Of a stretch of 64,000 nt of DNA, positions 41,438-50,258 are shown one piece after another. The translations under genes were made by a program, and so were the position numbers. Within the stretch, counting starts at the first letter, position 1, and every line of letters begins with the position of its first letter. Origin of the DNA: Actinomadura luzonensis (GTDB lineage: Bacteria; Actinomycetota; Actinomycetes; Streptosporangiales; Streptosporangiaceae); the NCBI RefSeq assembly GCF_022664455.2, contig NZ_JAKRKC020000002.1:372001-436000 (forward strand), in the 5' to 3' direction. The notes beneath the pieces were generated by a model that did no database searches, was not told the origin of the DNA, and saw nothing but the letters and a program-made list of their open reading frames with translations.

Positions 41438-42658
41438 GTGAGCGCGATCGTGGTGATCGGCGCGGGACCGGCCGGGACGAGCGTGGTGGACAGGATCCGC
41501 GCCGACGCCCCCCGGCCGGGCGGCGGGCGCGCGGTGGAGGTCCATTTCGTGGACCCGGACGCGCCCGCGACGGACCTGCCGGGAAGTGCCGCCCCGGCAG
41601 GCGAGCGGCCCGGGCCCGAGGAGCGGGCGGAAGCGGCCTTCGCCGCCCGGCACGGGCTGCTCCACCTGCCGGCCGGGCCCGACCAGGAGCGCGGCCTGGA
41701 GCGCGTGCCCGCGGGCGAGCCCGTGCTGGTGCGCGGCTCGGGACAGGCGTTCGCCGATCTGCTGCCGCGGCTCACCGCCGGCCGCGGCGGGCGTTTCTCC
41801 CGGGGGCGCGAGGGCGAACCGGTCTACCTGCCCAGCGGTCACGAACCCCTCCTGTACGTCGGCTCCCGGCGCGGCGTGCCGCATCACGCCCGTCCCGGCT
41901 ACGACCTGGCCGGACAGGCCCGGCCGCGGCGGTTCCCGTACGAGGGCGACGAGCGCCGGGCGACGGCCAAGGAGCTCGCCTACGCCTACTACCGGGAGCT
42001 GTTCACCGCCCACCCGTCCCGCACCAGGACGACGTGGGCCGAGTTCGAGCCCGCGTTCGCCCGCGCCGAGCAGGGCGGCAAGGAGATGCGCGCCCTGGTG
42101 ACCAGGTCCGTGCCGCGCTTCGCCGACCGGCTCCACCTGGACCGGCTCGCCCGCCCGCTGCACGGGATGCGCTTCGGCGACCTGGCCGGGCTGCAACGCT
42201 GGATGCACGGCTACCTCGCGGCCGACCTGCAGCGCCGGGCCGACCCCGGCTTCAGCCCGGACCTGGCGCTGATCCGCGCGCTGCTGGCGGCCCGCCCCCG
42301 CATGGCGGGCGATCCGTGGTTCGACGGGCTGTGCGGCCTGCTGGCCGACGGCCCGCCCCTCGACCGCCAGGCCGAGCTGCTCGCCCTGGCCAGAGCGGGG
42401 GTCGTCACGTTCATCGGGGCCACACCGCGCATCGAGCGGGACGAGGACGGCTGGCGGGCGAGCGGCCCCACCGCGCCCGGCTCGACGAGGGCGCGCACGC
42501 TCATCGAGGCGCGCCGGCCCCGGTCCGGGCCGGCCGGCGCCGACCCGCTCATCGCCGGCCTGCACGCCCGGGGCGAGTGCCGTGACATCGCCGGCCTCCT
42601 GGACGTGCGCCTGCCCGGACCGGGGCAGGCTACTGGAGGCCGGAGCGGACGGAGGTGA
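41438..42658 (+). CDS. FAD/NAD(P)-binding protein, shortened
   Basis: The 406-residue protein starts at GTG after GAGGAGG. It begins with a Rossmann motif (IVVIGAGPAGTSVVDRI) typical of the FAD-NAD(P)-binding family of about 600 residues. The middle is short and rich in Ala, Pro and Gly. The C-terminal part (LHARGECRDIAGLLDVRL) resembles only part of the usual ending. The 3' end overlaps the CoA-binding gene tail to tail by 29 bases. It could be a compact variant or a decaying copy. Expression from a promoter with the sulfur-type element suggests a redox role in sulfur metabolism. Confidence 0.6.
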   Translation: MSAIVVIGAGPAGTSVVDRIRADAPRPGGGRAVEVHFVDPDAPATDLPGSAAPAGERPGPEERAEAAFAARHGLLHLPAGPDQERGLERVPAGEPVLVRGSGQAFADLLPRLTAGRGGRFSRGREGEPVYLPSGHEPLLYVGSRRGVPHHARPGYDLAGQARPRRFPYEGDERRATAKELAYAYYRELFTAHPSRTRTTWAEFEPAFARAEQGGKEMRALVTRSVPRFADRLHLDRLARPLHGMRFGDLAGLQRWMHGYLAADLQRRADPGFSPDLALIRALLAARPRMAGDPWFDGLCGLLADGPPLDRQAELLALARAGVVTFIGATPRIERDEDGWRASGPTAPGSTRARTLIEARRPRSGPAGADPLIAGLHARGECRDIAGLLDVRLPGPGQATGGRSGRR

Positions 42659-43115
42659 TGCGGCGGGTGTTGAAGCCGAGCCAGTGCATCCGGCCCACGT
42701 AGCGCGCGTGCTCGACCTTGAGGCAGCGGTCCATGACCACGCTGACGCCGCCGTCCTCGGCGATCCGCGCGCCCTCCTCGTTGATCACGCCGAACTGGCA
42801 CCAGAGGGCCTTGGCGCCGATCGCCACCGTCTCCCGCGCGATGTCGGGCAGGGCGTCCGGGGCGCGGAAGACGTTCACCAGGTCCACCGGGACGGGCACG
42901 TCGCGCAGGCTCGGGTAGCTGGTCTCGCCCAGGATCTCCCTCTCGCGCGGGTTCACCGGGACGATCCGGTAGCCGTGCCGCTTGAGGTAGTAGCCGACGA
43001 AGTGGCTGGCCCGCAGCTCGTTGCCGGACAGGCCGACGATCGCGACGGTCCTGGTGGCGTGCAGCACGCGCTGGATGGTCAGCGGGTCCTGGTAGCGGTC
43101 GAGTCCGGTCGTCAT
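42630..43115 (-). CDS. CoA-binding-domain protein (YccU-like)
   Basis: The 161-residue protein starts MTTGLDRYQDPLTIQRVLHA. It is a single CoA-binding Rossmann domain (VAIVGLSGNELRASHFVGYY, RIVPVNPREREILG, VDLVNVFRAPDALP, KALWCQFGVIN, VMDRCLKVEH). Its ATG overlaps the metY stop as ATGA, so it is translated with metX-metY. A link between this family and MetX/MetY genes is common in actinomycetes; its biochemical role is not established, though acetyl-CoA is consumed by MetX. Confidence 0.82.
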   Translation of the reverse strand: MTTGLDRYQDPLTIQRVLHATRTVAIVGLSGNELRASHFVGYYLKRHGYRIVPVNPREREILGETSYPSLRDVPVPVDLVNVFRAPDALPDIARETVAIGAKALWCQFGVINEEGARIAEDGGVSVVMDRCLKVEHARYVGRMHWLGFNTRRITSVRSGLQ

Positions 43116-44434
43116 GCCGCGGTCACCTCTCCGACGCGGGCGAAAGCCTGCTCCAGGTCCCAGATCAGGTCGCCGGCGGTCTCGGTGCCGACCGACAGGC
43201 GCACCGTGCCCGGCCCGACGCCGGCCGCCCGCAGCTCCTCGTCGCCGAGCTGGCGGTGCGTCGTGCTGGCGGGGTGGATGACCAGGCTCTTGGCGTCGCC
43301 GACGTTGGCCAGGTGGGACCAGAGCGTCAGCCCGCCGATGAACGCCTGCCCGCCGGCCCGGCCGCCCGCGCAGTCGAAGGAGAAGACGGCGCCGGCGCCG
43401 CGCGGCAGGTACTTGTCCACCAGCGGCCGGTACCCGCTGCCCGGCAGGCCGGGATAGGTCACGTTCGCGGCCAGGTCGTGCCCGTCGAGGAACGCCGCGA
43501 CGGCCAGCGCGTTCTGCACGTGGCGGTCCATGCGCAGCGACAGCGTCTCCAGCCCCTGCAGGAACAGGAAGGCGTTGAACGGCGACAGCGCCGCGCCGAG
43601 GTCGCGCAGGGTCTCGGCGCGCAGTTTCATCAGGTAGCCGTACTCGCCGAACGTCTCGTGGAAGCGCAGCCCGTGGTAGGCCGGCGACGGGTCCGCGACC
43701 ACCGGGAACCGCCCGTTCGACCAGTCGAACGTGCCCGCCTCCACCACGACGCCGCCGATGCTCGTGCCGTGCCCGCCGATGAACTTGGTCGCCGAGTGGA
43801 CCACGATGTCGGCGCCCCACTCGATCGGCCGGCACAGGTACGGCGTCGCGAACGTGTTGTCCACGACCAGCGGCAGCCCGTGCTCGTGCGCGACGCCCGC
43901 CACGGTCTCGAGGTCGAGCACGTTCCCCGCGGGGTTGCCGATCGTCTCGCCGAAGAACGCCTTCGTGTTCGGCTGGACGGCCTTGCGCCAGGCGTCGGGG
44001 TCGTCGGGGTCGACCCAGGTCAGCTCCACGTTCATCTTGCGCAGCAGGTGCTTGAGCTGGTTCACCGTGCCGCCGTACAGGGCCGAGGAGGACACCACGT
44101 GGTCGCCCGGCTGCAGCAGCGTGAACAGCGCGGCCGCCTGCGCGGCGATGCCGCTGGCGAACGCCACCGCGCCCGCGCCGCCCTCCAGGTTCGCCACCCG
44201 CTCCTCGAACACCGCGACGGTCGGGTTCATGATGCGCGAGTACGTGTTGCCGTACTCCTGGAGGTTGAAGTACGCCGCCGCGGACTCGGGGTCCTCGAAG
44301 ACGTAGCTGGTCGTCTGGAAGATCGGCACCGCCCGGGCGCCGGTGTTCGGATCGGGCCGTTGCCCGGCGTGCAACTGCCGGGTCTCGAACCCGAACGCGC
44401 GGGCCTGTTCGGCACGGGGGATCTGGTCGGTCAC
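43112..44434 (-). CDS. metY: O-acetylhomoserine sulfhydrylase
   Basis: The 440-residue PLP enzyme starts at GTG overlapping the metX stop (GTGA). QTTSYVFEDPESAAAYF, YSRIMNPT, EGGAGAVAFASG, NTFATPYLCRP and the PLP Lys in HSATKFIGGHG are all typical of MetY/Cys-Met metabolism enzymes. It makes homocysteine from O-acetylhomoserine and sulfide. It can also use methanethiol to make methionine directly. It follows metX, which makes its substrate. Confidence 0.9.
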   Translation of the reverse strand: MTDQIPRAEQARAFGFETRQLHAGQRPDPNTGARAVPIFQTTSYVFEDPESAAAYFNLQEYGNTYSRIMNPTVAVFEERVANLEGGAGAVAFASGIAAQAAALFTLLQPGDHVVSSSALYGGTVNQLKHLLRKMNVELTWVDPDDPDAWRKAVQPNTKAFFGETIGNPAGNVLDLETVAGVAHEHGLPLVVDNTFATPYLCRPIEWGADIVVHSATKFIGGHGTSIGGVVVEAGTFDWSNGRFPVVADPSPAYHGLRFHETFGEYGYLMKLRAETLRDLGAALSPFNAFLFLQGLETLSLRMDRHVQNALAVAAFLDGHDLAANVTYPGLPGSGYRPLVDKYLPRGAGAVFSFDCAGGRAGGQAFIGGLTLWSHLANVGDAKSLVIHPASTTHRQLGDEELRAAGVGPGTVRLSVGTETAGDLIWDLEQAFARVGEVTAA

Positions 44435-45639
44435 GAAGAGCCTCTTTCCAGGAACCGGCGGATGACGGGCGTCTGCCGCGCTTCTTCCAGCAGGAAACAG
44501 TCGTGGCCGTACGGCGCCTCGATCACCTGCAGCTCGACCGGCTTGCCGAGGCCGCGCAGCGCCTGCTCGATCTCCCGCGACGCCGACGGCGGGTACAGCC
44601 AGTCGGAGCTGAACGCGATCAGCAGCGTACGCGCCTCCACCCCGCCGAGCGCCCGCGCGAGCGACCCGCCGCCGTGCTCGCGGGCGAGGTCGAAGTACGT
44701 CAGAGCGCGTGAGGTGTAGAGGTAGGTGTTGGCGTCGAAGCGCCTGACGAACGAGTCGGCCTGGTGGCGCAGGTAGCTCTCCACCTCGAACTCCGGCTCG
44801 GTGATCGTGTAGCGCAGGTCGCCGGAGGACTGCAGCCGGCGGCCGAACTTGGCCTCCAGCGCGGGCGCGGACAGGTACGTGATGTGGCCGACCATCCGCC
44901 CGATGCCCATGCCGGCGTCGGGCGCGCGGCCGGTGCCGTAGTAGCGGCCGCCCTGCCAGGCAGGGTCGCGCAGGATCGACTCGCGGGCGATCGCGTTCCA
45001 GGCCACGCCCTGCGGGTGCAGCGCGTGCGTGCTGGCGATCACCACGACGGCGTCGACCTGGCCGGGGTAGCGGACCGCCCATTCGAGCGCCTGCATCCCG
45101 CCGAGCGAGCCGCCGGCCACCGCCGCGAGCCGTTCGACGCCCAGGGCGTCCAGGAACGCGCGCTGCGTCCGCACCATGTCCGCGACCGTGATGACCGGGA
45201 AGTCCGGCCCGTACGGCCGGCCCGTCGCCGGATCGGGGGAGGACGGCCCCGTCGTGCCCCGGCAGCCGCCCAGCAGGTTCGTGGAGACGACGAAGAAGCG
45301 GTCGGTGTCGAACGCCTTGCCGGGGCCGATCATCCCGTCCCACCAGCCGAGGCCCTTGCCGTGCCCTTCGGCCCCGAAGCCGTCGCGGGCGCTCTCCTCC
45401 GGCGGCGCCTTGGCCAGGCCCGCCGCGTGGGCGTCGCCGCTGAGCGCGTGGCACACCAGGATCACGTTGTCGCGCCGCGGGGAGAGGGCGCCGTAGGTCT
45501 CGTACGCCACCCGGACCGGGTGCAGCTCGCGGCCGCAGTCGAGGCGCACGGGCTCCGGCAGGTCGAGGTAGCGGGTCTCCACGACGCCGACACTGCTGCC
45601 CGCGCCGCCGGCCGCGAGCGTTGTGGCTGGCTGCGACAT
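44431..45639 (-). CDS. metX: Homoserine O-acetyltransferase
   Basis: The 402-residue protein starts MSQPATTLAAGG. The alpha/beta-hydrolase fold shows the nucleophile in GGSLGGMQALEW, FSSDWLYPP (Asp) and YGHDCFLLEE (His), the triad of MetX. It acetylates homoserine with acetyl-CoA. ATG 45639 is chosen because TACCAT (-10) lies seven bases before it, suggesting a leaderless message. It is first in the coupled metX-metY-CoA-binding operon, and a sulfur-type element lies next to its -35. Confidence 0.9.
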   Translation of the reverse strand: MSQPATTLAAGGAGSSVGVVETRYLDLPEPVRLDCGRELHPVRVAYETYGALSPRRDNVILVCHALSGDAHAAGLAKAPPEESARDGFGAEGHGKGLGWWDGMIGPGKAFDTDRFFVVSTNLLGGCRGTTGPSSPDPATGRPYGPDFPVITVADMVRTQRAFLDALGVERLAAVAGGSLGGMQALEWAVRYPGQVDAVVVIASTHALHPQGVAWNAIARESILRDPAWQGGRYYGTGRAPDAGMGIGRMVGHITYLSAPALEAKFGRRLQSSGDLRYTITEPEFEVESYLRHQADSFVRRFDANTYLYTSRALTYFDLAREHGGGSLARALGGVEARTLLIAFSSDWLYPPSASREIEQALRGLGKPVELQVIEAPYGHDCFLLEEARQTPVIRRFLERGSS

Positions 45640-45646
45640 GGGACTT

Positions 45647-45697
45647 ATGGTAACCGCCACGGGCAGTGTATGGTCAAATACCTACCGGAAATACAGG
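45647..45697 (-). promoter_or_regulatory. Sulfur-type promoter with GTAGG element, copy c (metX)
   Basis: On the minus strand: CCTGTATTTCCGGTAGG (45697 to 45681), three bases, TTGACC, 19 bp, TACCAT, seven bases, metX ATG. The same element lies just before the OsmC gene on the other strand. Confidence 0.68.
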
Positions 45698-45705
45698 GAG
45701 TGAGT

Positions 45706-46254
45706 ATGACCACGGTCGCCAACGGAGTGAACGTACAGGCGCTGCTCGAGGCGCGCGAGGCGCTGAAGGCCGCGCCCGAGGCCGCGCGGTTCGTCTGGCG
45801 GGCCTCCTCGACCTGGCGCGAGGGCGTGCACAGCACCACGACCGTCAAGGAGTTCTTCGGCCTCGGCGAGGAGCGCAGCCACAAGCGCGAGGCGGTCTTC
45901 GACGCCGACCACCCCGAGGTCTTCGCGGCCGAGGACAACGGGATCACGCCGATCGAGTACCTGCTCGTCGGCCTGGCGAGCTGCCTGACGGCCGGCGTCG
46001 CGTCCGTCGCGCAGAACCGCGGCATCCAGCTCCGCTCGGTCGAGGCGACCCTGGAGGGCAAGCACGACATCCGCGGCATCCTCGGCGCGGACCCCGACGT
46101 GCGCAACGGCTTCGACGACATCAAGGTCACCTTCCACATCGACGCCGACGCCTCCAGGCAGGACATCGAGGCGCTGGTGGCCCAGTCGCAGAAGCGCTCG
46201 GCCGTCTTCGACGCCCTGACGAACCCGACGAACGTCACCGTCGACGTCGCCTGA
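45706..46254 (+). CDS. OsmC-family protein
   Basis: The 182-residue protein starts MTTVANGVNVQALLEARE after AGGGAG. The OsmC/Ohr fold is shown by TPIEYLLVGLASCLTAGVASVAQNRGIQL and VRNGFDDIKVTFHID. Only one of the two redox cysteines of Ohr (that in ASCLTAG) is visible, so peroxidase activity is uncertain. It is divergent from metX and shares its regulatory element. Sulfur-regulated OsmC-like proteins of this type are found with sulfur genes in actinomycetes; the function is unknown. Confidence 0.82.
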   Translation: MTTVANGVNVQALLEAREALKAAPEAARFVWRASSTWREGVHSTTTVKEFFGLGEERSHKREAVFDADHPEVFAAEDNGITPIEYLLVGLASCLTAGVASVAQNRGIQLRSVEATLEGKHDIRGILGADPDVRNGFDDIKVTFHIDADASRQDIEALVAQSQKRSAVFDALTNPTNVTVDVA

Positions 46255-46298
46255 ACCTCTGACCTGGAGCCCGGGAAGCGGGCACGGAAGGCCGAGTC

Positions 46299-47522
46299 AT
46301 CATCGAGCACGTCACGACCGTCGTCGTCGGGGCCGGGCACGCCGGTCTGGCCGCCAGTCACTTCCTGCGGGAACGGTCCATCGACCACGTCGTGCTGGAG
46401 CGCGGCGAGGTGGCGAACTCCTGGCGGCGCGAGCGCTGGGACTCCTTCCGGCTGCTCACCCCCAACTGGCAGAGCCGCCTGCCCGGCCACGCCTACGACG
46501 GCCCGGACCCGGACGGCTACATGACCGCGAAGGAGGTGACGCAGTTCATCGAGGGCTTCGCCGCGCGGGCTCCCGTCAGGACCGGCACGGCGGTCACGTC
46601 CGTACGACCGGCCGGCGACGGCTACCGCGTGACGACGGACGGCGGCGAGCTCGCCTGCCGGACGGTGGTGATCGCCGCCGGCGCCTGCAACCTGCCGGTG
46701 CTGCCGCCGTTCGCCGGGGAGGTGCCGCCGTCCGTGACGCAGCTCACGCCGTTCGACTACCGCGAGCCCGGCCGGCTGCCCGACGGCGGCGTGCTGGTGG
46801 TGGGCGCGTCGGCGACCGGCGTGCAGCTCGCCGCCGAGCTGCGGCGCTCGGGGCGGCCGGTGGTCCTGTCGGTCGGGGAGCACGTGCGGCTGCCCCGCAC
46901 CTACCGCGGGCGCGACGTGCTGTGGTGGATGGACGCCTCCGGCGTGTGGGACCAGCGTCACGACGAGGTGGACGACCTCGCGCGGGCCCGGCGGCTGCCC
47001 TCGCCCCAGCTCGCCGGCACCCCTGAACGGGCGACGCTGGACCTCAACGCGCTCACCGCGATGGGCGTCGAGCCGGTGGGCCGCCTCGCGGCGGTGCGTG
47101 ACGGGCGGGCGCTGTTCTCGGGCGGGCTGCGGAACGTGTCCTCGCTCGCCGACCTCAAGCTGGAGCGCCTGCTGGACACGTTCGACGCCTGGGCCGCAGG
47201 GCGGGAGCTGCCGGTCGGCCCCGCCGAGCGTTTCGCGCCGACCCGGGTGCCCGCGTCGGCGCGGCTGCGGCTCGACCTGCGGAGCGGTGAGATCCGCACG
47301 ATCGTGTGGGCGACCGGCTTCCGTCCCGACTACGGATGGCTGCACGTCCCCGTGCTCGACGGGAAGGGGCGGCTGCGCCACGAGGGCGGCGTCGTGGACG
47401 GCCCCGGGCTGTACGCGCTGGGGCTGCCCCTGCTGCGGCGACGCCGGTCCACCTTCATCCACGGCATCGAGGCCGACGCCCGCGAGGTGATCGGCCACCT
47501 CGCGAATTACCTACTAAACTAG
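46299..47522 (+). CDS. Flavin-containing monooxygenase-like protein with apparent ATC start
   Basis: From ATC 46299 the product is 407 residues, M(I)IEHVTTVVVGAGHAGLAA, keeping the FAD GxGxxG motif. NSWRRERWDSFRLLTPNWQ, VVGASATGVQLAAEL (NADPH site) and WATGFRPDYGWLHVP are typical of FMO-like enzymes. An in-frame stop at 46260-46262 and no ATG, GTG, TTG or CTG before base 46299 rule out an upstream start. The GTG at 46389 would delete the FAD site. GGAAGG lies seven bases before the ATC. It probably oxidises a sulfur compound (inference). It follows the OsmC gene by 44 bases. Confidence 0.75.
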   Translation: MIEHVTTVVVGAGHAGLAASHFLRERSIDHVVLERGEVANSWRRERWDSFRLLTPNWQSRLPGHAYDGPDPDGYMTAKEVTQFIEGFAARAPVRTGTAVTSVRPAGDGYRVTTDGGELACRTVVIAAGACNLPVLPPFAGEVPPSVTQLTPFDYREPGRLPDGGVLVVGASATGVQLAAELRRSGRPVVLSVGEHVRLPRTYRGRDVLWWMDASGVWDQRHDEVDDLARARRLPSPQLAGTPERATLDLNALTAMGVEPVGRLAAVRDGRALFSGGLRNVSSLADLKLERLLDTFDAWAAGRELPVGPAERFAPTRVPASARLRLDLRSGEIRTIVWATGFRPDYGWLHVPVLDGKGRLRHEGGVVDGPGLYALGLPLLRRRRSTFIHGIEADAREVIGHLANYLLN

Positions 47523-47534
47523 TAGGTCTTGACG
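47509..47534 (+). promoter_or_regulatory. Perfect palindrome plus TTGACG, sulfur-type element copy d
   Basis: ACCTACTAAACTAGTAGGT (47509-47527) is a perfect 7-bp inverted repeat with a five-base centre, and TTGACG (47529-47534) follows. It overlaps the stop codon of the monooxygenase gene. TGAGCT (47552-47557), 17 bp downstream, may be the -10 towards the GNAT gene. Confidence 0.7.
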
Positions 47535-47599
47535 GTTTCTAGCGGGTGTGCTGAGCTGGGAGCGGCTGACGGCGGAAGGAAGAACGAAAGGCGCGGCTC

Positions 47600-47674
47600 A
47601 TGCTCGTGAAGGTGTTCGGAGGGACCGGCGGGCGCGGTGGCGGTCCGGCCTCGCCGGTCGGGGTCGCGGCATGA
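47600..47674 (+). CDS. Possible 24-residue peptide upstream of the GNAT gene
   Basis: ATG 47600 opens a frame MLVKVFGGTGGRGGG to PASPVGVAA. Its stop overlaps the GNAT start as ATGA, and GAAAGG lies upstream. It may be a leader that couples translation. I recognise no family. Confidence 0.35.
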   Translation: MLVKVFGGTGGRGGGPASPVGVAA

Positions 47675-48435
47675 CCGCGCCCGCCTTCCCCGCCGCCTCC
47701 GGCGGGCGCCTCCCCTGTCCGGCCGCGGACGCCGGCTCCGAGGTGCTGGACGACCCGGTGCGGGCCTCGCTGCTCGGGGCGCACGCGCACCTGGCCGAGC
47801 GGCGTGGCCGGGTGCTGCGCTATCCCCTCGACGTCTCCCCGTTCGCGTCCATGCCCCCTGACCCGGGGCCCGCCGACTGGGCGGACGCGGCGGCGCTGGC
47901 GGGCGAGGGCGGCGACGTGCTGCTGACCGGCCCGGCGGCGGTGCCCCCGCCCGGCTGGCGGGAGGTGGGGAACATCCCCGGGGTGCAGCTCACCGGCGAG
48001 CACGTCGCCGGCGCGCACGACGCCGCCGTGGTGCGGCTGGGGCCGGCCGACGTGCCGGAGATGCTCGACCTCGTCGCGCGGACCAGGCCCGGGCCGTTCC
48101 TGCCGCGCACCGTCGAGCTCGGCGGCTACCTCGGGATCCGGCGCGGCGGCGCGCTGGTGGCCATGGCCGGGCAACGCCTGCGCCCGCCGGGCTGGACCGA
48201 GATCAGCGCCGTCTGCACCGACCCCGCGCACCGCGGCCGCGGGCTGGCGACCCGGCTGGTGCTCGCGGTCGCCGCCGGCATCCGGGAGCGCGGCGAGACG
48301 CCCTTCCTGCACGCGGCCGCCACCAACACCCACGCGATCGCCCTGTACGAGCGGCTCGGCTTCCGCCTGCGCCGCGTCACCGGGTTCCGCACGGTCCGGG
48401 TCCCGGCGCGCGACCTGGTCGTGGGCGGGCCGTGA
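47671..48435 (+). CDS. GNAT-family N-acetyltransferase
   Basis: The 254-residue protein starts MTAPAFPAASGG. The C-terminal part has the acetyl-CoA loop RGRGLATRLVLAVAAGI, preceded by ISAVCTDPAHR and followed by TNTHAIALYERLGFRL, the FR47-type GNAT pattern. The N-terminal 100 residues are a second, degenerate GNAT-like or unique domain. It lies behind the palindromic sulfur-type element and ends at a strong hairpin. The acceptor is unknown; an amine or thiol metabolite is possible. Confidence 0.8.
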   Translation: MTAPAFPAASGGRLPCPAADAGSEVLDDPVRASLLGAHAHLAERRGRVLRYPLDVSPFASMPPDPGPADWADAAALAGEGGDVLLTGPAAVPPPGWREVGNIPGVQLTGEHVAGAHDAAVVRLGPADVPEMLDLVARTRPGPFLPRTVELGGYLGIRRGGALVAMAGQRLRPPGWTEISAVCTDPAHRGRGLATRLVLAVAAGIRERGETPFLHAAATNTHAIALYERLGFRLRRVTGFRTVRVPARDLVVGGP

Positions 48436-48471
48436 CGCCCCGCCCGCCGTCCTGGACGCGGGGATGATCGG

Positions 48472-48506
48472 TGCCGGGGGGAGCTCCGCGCGGGCTCCCC
48501 CCGGCA
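48472..48506. terminator. Bidirectional terminator between GNAT and mtnD
   Basis: TGCCGGGGGGAGC (48472-48484) and GCTCCCCCCGGCA (48494-48506) form a perfect 13-bp stem with a nine-base loop between convergent genes. Confidence 0.82.
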
Positions 48507-48510
48507 GGTC

Positions 48511-49101
<591 letters not shown>

Positions 49102-49109
49102 GGCACAAA

Positions 49110-49144
49110 AGCCTACAATACTTGCATGAAATGTGGGATATAGT
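49110..49144. promoter_or_regulatory. Divergent promoters with sulfur-type element, copy e
   Basis: On the minus strand CATGCAAGTATTGTAGG (49128 to 49112) precedes mtnD. On the plus strand TATAGT (49139-49144) lies seven bases before the GTG of the binding protein. Its agreement with the other element copies is weaker on the conserved half (TGTAGG), and no TTGAC hexamer follows. Confidence 0.55.
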
Positions 49145-49151
49145 CCGCGGT

Positions 49152-50258
49152 GTGAACCTCGCACGACTCGTGGGCGTGGTGTCCCTCCTCGCCCTGGCCG
49201 GCTGCTCGCAGGGCACGCCGGCCGCCCCGCCCGCCCCGTCCCTTCCCACGGCCGCCTCGCCGTCCGCCACTGCACCCGCCACTGCGCCCGCCACTGTGTC
49301 CGCCACTGTCCCCGCCCGCATCGCGGCGGGCGACGTCCGCATCGCCCTGGTGCGGCAGCTGTCCTCCGGCGACTACTTCGAGCAGTGGCTGGCCGGCGCG
49401 CAGGCCGAGGCCAGAACGCTCGGCGTACGGCTGGAGGTCTCCAGCGGCGACGGCAACAACGACAAGCAGGCGCTCAACCTGGAGCAGGCGGTCACCGCCA
49501 AGGCCGACGCGATCATCGTCGACCACGGCTTCGCCCAGACCGTGCAGCCGGCGATCAAGAAGGCGGTGTCCGCCGGGATCCCGCTGGTCGCCTTCGACGT
49601 CGACCCCGGCTCGCCCGAGGCCGTCGCCCTCACCCAGGACGACCACCGCATCGCCGAGCAGGCACTCGGCGCGCTGAAGGCCGGCACGGGCGGCAACGGC
49701 GAGATCGTCTACGTGTACGTCGCCGGGTTCGCGCCGCTGGACCGGCGCAACGAGACCTGGGAGCGGTTCAAGAAGGACAACCCCGGCATCAAGCAGGTGG
49801 CGCAGATCGGCGTCGTCAACAGCTCCACCGCCGCCGCGGTCGCCGACCAGGCCAAGGCCGCCCTCCAGGCCAACCCGGGCGTCAAGGCGATCTTCGCGCC
49901 CTACGACGAGTTCGCCAAGGGCGCCGCGCTCGCCGTCAAGGAGCTCGGCCTCGCCGACCGGGTGAAGATCTACGGCGCGGACGTCTCGACCGCCGACATC
50001 GCCGTCATGACCGAGACCGGCAGCCCGTGGGCCGCCACCTCGGCCACCGACCCGGCCAACGTCGGCCGCGTCGCGGTGCGCGCGGCCACCCTGCTGGTAG
50101 CGGGCTCCCCGGTGGAGCACGCGCTCACCGTGCCGCCGGCCCTGATCACCCAGAAGGGCCTGCGCGACGCCGGGATCACCAGCGTCGAGCAGCTCACCCG
50201 CGCCTTCCCGGAGCTGACCACGCCCGAGGTGGCGCGCGTGCCGTGGGCGTCGTCGTGA
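49152..50258 (+). CDS. Sugar-type ABC substrate-binding lipoprotein, probable methylthioribose binder
   Basis: The 368-residue protein starts at GTG (MNLARLVGVVSLLALAGC), a lipoprotein with Cys18, then an Ala/Pro/Thr linker. The mature part is a RbsB-like fold (DVRIALVRQLSSGDYFEQWL, ADAIIVDHGFAQ, IPLVAFDVDPGS, IYGADVSTADI). It heads an operon with a RbsA-like ATPase, a permease and mtnK, so methylthioribose is the likely ligand. A -10 TATAGT seven bases before the GTG suggests a leaderless message. Confidence 0.85.
   Translation: MNLARLVGVVSLLALAGCSQGTPAAPPAPSLPTAASPSATAPATAPATVSATVPARIAAGDVRIALVRQLSSGDYFEQWLAGAQAEARTLGVRLEVSSGDGNNDKQALNLEQAVTAKADAIIVDHGFAQTVQPAIKKAVSAGIPLVAFDVDPGSPEAVALTQDDHRIAEQALGALKAGTGGNGEIVYVYVAGFAPLDRRNETWERFKKDNPGIKQVAQIGVVNSSTAAAVADQAKAALQANPGVKAIFAPYDEFAKGAALAVKELGLADRVKIYGADVSTADIAVMTETGSPWAATSATDPANVGRVAVRAATLLVAGSPVEHALTVPPALITQKGLRDAGITSVEQLTRAFPELTTPEVARVPWASS

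Noticed and set aside
42630..43835. Longer CoA-binding frame starting upstream at 43835
   Set aside because: The upstream part lies entirely inside metY on the same strand in another frame and shows no domain. The ATGA overlap and domain start support 43115.
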